From Symbiodinium kawagutii (taxonomy: Eukaryota; Sar; Dinophyceae; Suessiales; Symbiodiniaceae), in contig VSDK01013701.1 of the NCBI GenBank assembly GCA_009767595.1, positions 225,502-289,501 of the forward strand: a DNA stretch of 64,000 nucleotides. The letters are read 5' to 3'. The translations under genes were made by a program, and so were the position numbers. Below are positions 59,323 through 64,000 of this stretch, piece by piece (position 1 is the first letter of the stretch; each line of letters begins with the position of its first letter). Under the pieces are notes generated by a model, which was not told where the DNA came from, made no database searches, and saw nothing but the letters and a program-made list of their open reading frames with translations.

Positions 59323-60142
59323 TTAGCAGTGGCCACACTCAAAATGAAGGTGGCCTATGGTGGCAGTTTGAGACTTTCGAAACACTAAGTAAGTGAAAAA
59401 TGGACCATCTTCCACAGAAGCTTTGGCCACAGTATCACCGCCACTGCGAATGTTACGGCATCCAGGTTTTCCTCGGAGGCAAGTGATCCCATCAATTGAG
59501 ACATCAGTGAACTTGTTCCGAATACCAGCTTGAATCACCCCCCAAAATAAAATAGAATGCTGTATTCAGGCAAGTATCCAATGTGTTCACGTATCAATAT
59601 CGATTCCATCAATGATGCACCAATAGGACACCGTGAGACATACACGGCAATCATCGTGTGATACTTGTCGACATCATATACGTAGCCGTACTTGGTGTTC
59701 TGCCACCGGAAGTGCAAACAGTGGGTAAACCCAAACTTGTACACACATGGGTACTCTTGACGGAGTTTTGAAGAGACCCTGGCAAGAACATGGGCAAGAG
59801 CTTGCCCTGAAGTAGCAGTAGCATTAGGAAGCATGTGCTGATATACTGCATCTCCCTGGATAAGACTCAGCATTGGTCTCAAACGCGGTAGCTGTAACAC
59901 GTCAGCTGGCATGAACTTCTCCCAGTCAAGTTGCTTCACAGCCTTGCCGCCAAGGACACATTGCTTGTTGACAGTCTCCGGAGGCACACCTGGAACCTTA
60001 CTTGGGGGAGGGTAATCAAGTCTGGTGACACTACGGCATGGGGACCATGTGCACTCTATGAATTAATCCAAGATGCTGGGCTGCGGTGGCAAGAGAGTAG
60101 TTCATTGAGCCATTCTTCATCAGAGTCAGTTGGAGATGCCAT
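59323..60142 (-). CDS. Small protein with GIY-YIG/T5orf172-like pattern, three exons
   Basis: The minus-strand start ATG at 60142 opens MASPTDSDEEWLNELLSCHR. Exon 2 starts after CCAAGTAAG at 59996 (VPGVPPETVNKQCVLGGKAV). It contains PCVYKFGFTHCLHFRWQNTK, YGYVYDVDKYHTMIAVYVSR and LMESILI. The last exon, after GCCTCCGAG, reads KPGCRNIRSGGDTVAKASVE then DGPFFTYLVFR. The order YKFG-x-T, RW, a glutamate in an LExxLI helix, and GCRN-x-x-x-GG resembles GIY-YIG-type nucleases or T5orf172 domains; this is inference from pattern. A closely similar ORF type recurs in dinoflagellate genomes as I remember them. The intron between exons 2 and 3 (about 59480-59580) lacks an obvious GT donor, so an unusual donor or a decayed copy is possible. 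Confidence 0.5.
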
Positions 60143-60149
60143 GGCAGGC

Positions 60150-60900
60150 ATGGCATTGATTTAGAGATGCGTGAATACTGTTGGCACATATGCCTAAGTA
60201 GGCATTACATGCATATATACTAGATCTTCAATCCTACACCACCTCTTATCACAATGGATGGTGGGTGGACTGTATGTTATGCATTGGGCGTATCACCCGC
60301 CCACTAACAGTCACCACAAATGGAGAGCACAAAAGTTGCACCAAGAAAATGGCCAAAAATGAGTTTGGCTCCAAATGGAAGACCCTTTCTGGTCAGGGAT
60401 TCCATTTACAAATTGTGATCTAAGGACATCATTGGGAAGAGATCTCATTTACAGACTTGTAGCTGGTGAATTTCGGACGACAATCTCACACATATCATTG
60501 CATGATAATCTGATGATCTCATTTGCACACATAAAGCTTGTGCTGACAATGGTATGTATTGGGCCCTAATCCCATTTGCCCACAGGAGCTGGTAAAATCG
60601 TTGGGTGATAAATGATAAACCCCAAGTGCGCAGAGGCAGCAGTAGCTTTTTTCTTTTGCCAGCTTCGAAGCTCTCCAAATTGTGTCAGGGATGCCTTCAC
60701 TTCGCGCTGTCTTCCAACCAGGAGATCACTCCCTTCACGGGCTGCACTTTTGTCTTGTCACACACTTTGCGATACCTTAGACAGGCATGCAAGTTTTCAC
60801 CTAAAGCAGTTCCAGATAGTGGACACGTTCATCCAAAAGCATCGCCCAAACATCACCCAAACCACCAACTATAAAAAGGTAAAATCTTCGGTAAAATGAA
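60150..60900. other. Intergenic sequence
   Basis: Nothing clearly coding. Short open frames on both strands at 60375-60900 lack support. The upstream region of the 59.3-60.1 kb gene shows no recognisable promoter motif. Confidence 0.4.
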
Positions 60901-60907
60901 ATTTGAC

Positions 60908-62931
60908 CAAAATACTCTCGAACCATGGCCGTCTTGCCCATGGCATTTTTGGTATTCATCTTGTGAAATAGGATGTTTAATCCATGCACCGACGTGGTGT
61001 ACACTCGCAACTCTCTCATCTGCGCTTCAAAACTCTTGATTCTGGCCAGCGAGAGCCACTGGCCTGCCGTTTTCACAACGGCCGCCAGCTCTTGGGAGAA
61101 AGAATTGAAGATGTCCATGTTGGACGCCACACGTTCATGCGTGCCCTTGTTGAACATGATGGATTTGCACTGGGCTGCGTTTCGACTCTCGATGCAGGAA
61201 GCATAGCTTGCAGGAATGGCTGCTGCTGCAGACGCGACACTGTCCATGAGTGGCTGGCACCCACGAAGAAAAGTGGGCCCTACATGCTCCAAGAAGTACT
61301 TTTCGATCAATTTGGCCTTCTCTTCACTCAAGTCTCCTTGCAACTTGGCAAAGTCATCGGCCACTCTGACGAAGTTGCGAGACATCTCCAGCAAGTCTCT
61401 TCCCAATGCCTCTGGCGGTGGCGAAGAAGCTGCAATGTCAAAAGCTGCATGAAGGATGACAGCTACCTTCACCTTGATTTCTTCGATGGAAAAGGCACGA
61501 ACCTCCACAGCCAACTCCTCTTGCTTGTCCATCAAAGGCGCCATGTCTTTCAAGGCCTGCATCTCAACTAGCGGCAAGCCAAATGTTGCACACTGCTGCC
61601 AAAAGCGCACGTCAAGCCTGTTGGAAGGCTCTGGCAAGAAGGCGCATTGTCGGCCACAAAGCTCCACGAAGAATGGCTGGGAGCACACCACTTGACTGTG
61701 GCAAAGCTCAACAGTCTGGTTCCACAAAGCTGGCAACACTGTGTCTTGTATGGCCAGCATACATTTCACCTCATTGCAAATTCTTGCTAGAAAGTGGGCT
61801 GCTAACGCCATGGGCCCTTGAAGCCATGAGGCTCAAGGGTATGAGTATCGTCGCATCGTGCCCTGGATTACTTAGAAGCTAAAACTTGCAACGTATCCGT
61901 ATCATTCGTATCATAACCGTATAGTGTATGCCGGTTGAAATTCGATACTCAATATGCCTTCGAAATATAACCTCTAATCAATGATACATACAGTATGTAC
62001 ATAAATAATGTCTATTTGTCTAGGTGAGGCTAAGTACTAAACGACGTGACCAACCGCAGATACGCTATAAAGGCTGATCTGATATGGAGATATGAGATTG
62101 ATATGATATGACATGATAATGATATAATATGATCAGAAAATTGAAATAATCATATAATGTGATTTATATATAATATAACTGTCATGTGGTCCATGTCGCA
62201 TATCATAGATAGGCTGTAGGCTTCATGAGCTGCAGCGCGATAGGCTAGACGCTACGGGTTCGAGCGTTCTCCGGTTTCCAACGGCAGTCATGGTATGTAC
62301 GGTAAGGGGGTAGGGGCGTCTACATTGTTAGCTAAAGCGACACCTCAAATACATCAAAAATCAAATCCACAATGGAACAATGAATAAAAGTATTGGACTG
62401 ATTGGTTGCAGAGTCAAGTGGTATGTTTTCTCTTGCAGAACCAACATGTTGCAATGTTTGTCCGTCCAATGGCCTACATAGTCAGGGTCAAACCGCCCTT
62501 TTTTTGGTTCTTGCGTTATCCTGAGGCCGTGTACTGAAATGGTTGGAATGCTAAGCTGATGGCTTGATTGGCTGGTGATCAACCCCAGCCAGCCACAGCC
62601 ACAGCCGAGTAGCCAAATTGCCAAGATCCTTGAGTTCATTGCGGTTCCTGGCCGCGAATCGCTGCAACATAGGTCGGACATGCACCACCTTGATGATCTT
62701 CAAGAGCTGGCTCAAATCCGTCAGCAAAGAAGGGCGCAGGTCTGCAGCACTGTTGCGGATGAAGGCTGGCACATCCTCCAGCCACGCTGCCACAGTCTTG
62801 CCGAGAGCATCTGTTCGAGCCATAAAAGTGCACAAAGTGTGGGAGCCCTGCACCTGAGTGAAGGCGACTGTTGAAAGCATTTTTGCTTCGCCAGTGGCAA
62901 AATTTCGATTTTCCACGGCATATCCTGTCAA
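60908..62931 (-). CDS. Unrecognised helical protein, at least two exons
   Basis: The minus-strand upstream exon, about 62578-62929, starts after TTGACAG and reads YAVENRNFATGEAKMLSTVA, AWLEDVPAFIRNSAADLRPS and LLKIIKVVHVRPMLQRFAAR. The main exon, about 60908-61816, starts after GGCTTCAAG. It has roughly 300 codons in one frame (VRFWQQCATFGLPLVEMQAL; EMSRNFVRVADDFAKLQGDL; SEEKAKLIEKYFLEHVGPTF; MRELRVYTTSVHGLNILFHK). It ends before GTCAAA. The main exon is the longest uninterrupted non-repetitive frame in the window. It is predominantly helical with no signal peptide and no known catalytic motif. The exact splice between the two exons was not found, and more exons probably lie outside the window. 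Confidence 0.5.
61900..62560. other. Presumed intron of the 60.9-62.9 kb gene
   Basis: AT-rich, with a GATATGATATGACATGATAA-like degenerate repeat at about 62080-62170. No coding-like island. Confidence 0.4.
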
Positions 62932-62959
62932 TCGCTTAGTAACATAGCCAAGTACAAAT

Positions 62960-64000
62960 CACTAAGATATGATATGATTGATACGATTCGATTTGATATT
63001 GATTGATTCTATGATCGGTATGACTGATCTGATTTGATTATGAATAATTCAATGATGAACGGAATGATTCATGATGATATCATTGATACCATTGATATCA
63101 TGATTTAAAAAGTTGACTTATTTTTCTACTTAGACAACCAGTGAGGTTTTTTTAATATCGAATTATATCAACTCATCCATGTTCAATAAAATGATCTAGG
63201 CTTCGAACGGCCGATAAAGCCTGTGTCCTTGCATGGTGACTAATGCTGGTACAACCCATCGCCCATCGCTCTAGCTCAAATCCCAGATAGCCTTTAGCTT
63301 TTAGCCTTTAGCCTTGAATCAAATCACCAAAGCGCAGCGCCGGTGTGCAAGAACCAGACAATGACAATAATTGATGAAGAACCAGTTCATATGGACTCAT
63401 TGATTTTACCCAAATGCGCATCACTAAACAACAACTGATAAATTAGGTCAGGTCCTAGATCATTGTCATCAACCAATAACAGACATGGTTTTCATGGACT
63501 AATGAATTCCAATTGAATTTCTAAAAAATCATCAGTTCATCTGTGAAACGGTGCATTGGGCAACAATGCAATTGTGGCATGGTCATGGTTTTGTTGTCAT
63601 CCTTAGCAATGTTGCAATGTTCCAGTAAAACTTAATCCCGAGACCTAGTCACAGAGCCAACGAATGGAGGCCATACAGCATGCACGCAGTCTACAGTATC
63701 AGTAAACAATTATTTACAATATACAGTTTGTAAGTTACAGGCTACAGGATACCTTGGCTTGCAGTGTATGGTGAGGTCCATATGGTGCATGTGGCATGGC
63801 CCATGGCCCCTAGCTGTGAACTCAGTGAGCAGTGGTATCAATATTATTTTTAAACCATTAAACAATAAATTGATATAATCATGATTTGAAAAAATATATA
63901 AACTTAAAATTAAATTATAGTTATGATAGTTACTCATACGCAGTCATAGTCATAGTCATAATCAAGATATTATTGGTTGATAGATGTTGATAAATACTTA
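62960..64000. other. AT-rich sequence with GATAT/GATT repeats
   Basis: Degenerate ATGATATGATTGATACGATT words at 62965-63110, then a TAGCCTTTAGCC duplication at 63290-63315. Nothing coding supported. The 5' exons of the preceding minus-strand gene may lie here or beyond the window. Confidence 0.4.

Noticed and set aside
1-64000. rRNA, tRNA, snRNA or spliced-leader genes
   Set aside because: No conserved rRNA cores, tRNA B-box-like structures or recognisable spliced-leader sequence were found by eye; a covariance-model scan would be decisive.

Overview
The window looks like nuclear DNA of a protist, most probably a dinoflagellate (inference). No rRNA, tRNA or bacterial operon is visible. The best anchor is a minus-strand gene at 56.1-58.2 kb. 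Its HGDEGR-containing core and MDEDLIGK-type C-terminal block match, from memory, a repeated ORF family that is very common in dinoflagellate genomes. Other clues are very long repeat-filled introns, a stretch of degenerate AAACCCT repeats and a LINE reverse-transcriptase tail.

0-15.5 kb is gene-poor and repeat-rich. It holds a 75-90 bp tandem repeat (4.35-4.68 kb) and a large inverted arrangement of two satellites: CTGGCAT-rich plus GAGGTCCA-rich arrays at 5.97-6.95 kb, and their reverse complements at 11.6-12.46 kb. Between these arms lie a CAA microsatellite, a minus-strand LINE ORF2 tail (10.79-11.35 kb) and a 167-bp tandem duplication. GT-rich (12.5-13.5 kb) and triplet (13.5 and 15.2 kb) simple repeats follow.

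15.5-55.6 kb is AT-rich sequence built from degenerate 'ggttaaccatcatt' repeats and three families of short inverted-repeat elements, called M1, M2 and M3 here. Every 0.3-1.2 kb it is broken by a GC-rich, high-complexity island of 50-240 bp. I read these islands as exons of one or more split genes. From 16.7 to 42.1 kb the minus strand is favoured, because many islands end in a GTGAG-type donor and have purine- and G-rich first codon positions. From 45 to 55.5 kb the plus strand is favoured. Most islands are open on both strands, so strand and joins are provisional, and I recognise no protein family. A 34-copy, 30-bp minisatellite (34.38-35.40 kb) lies in one of the presumed introns.

56-63 kb carries three minus-strand genes: the dinoflagellate repeated family (56.06-58.23 kb), a small gene with a YKFG...RW...GCRN...GG pattern resembling a GIY-YIG or T5orf172-like fold (59.32-60.14 kb), and an unrecognised helical protein in at least two exons (60.91-62.93 kb). 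The last kilobase is AT-rich with GATAT-like repeats.
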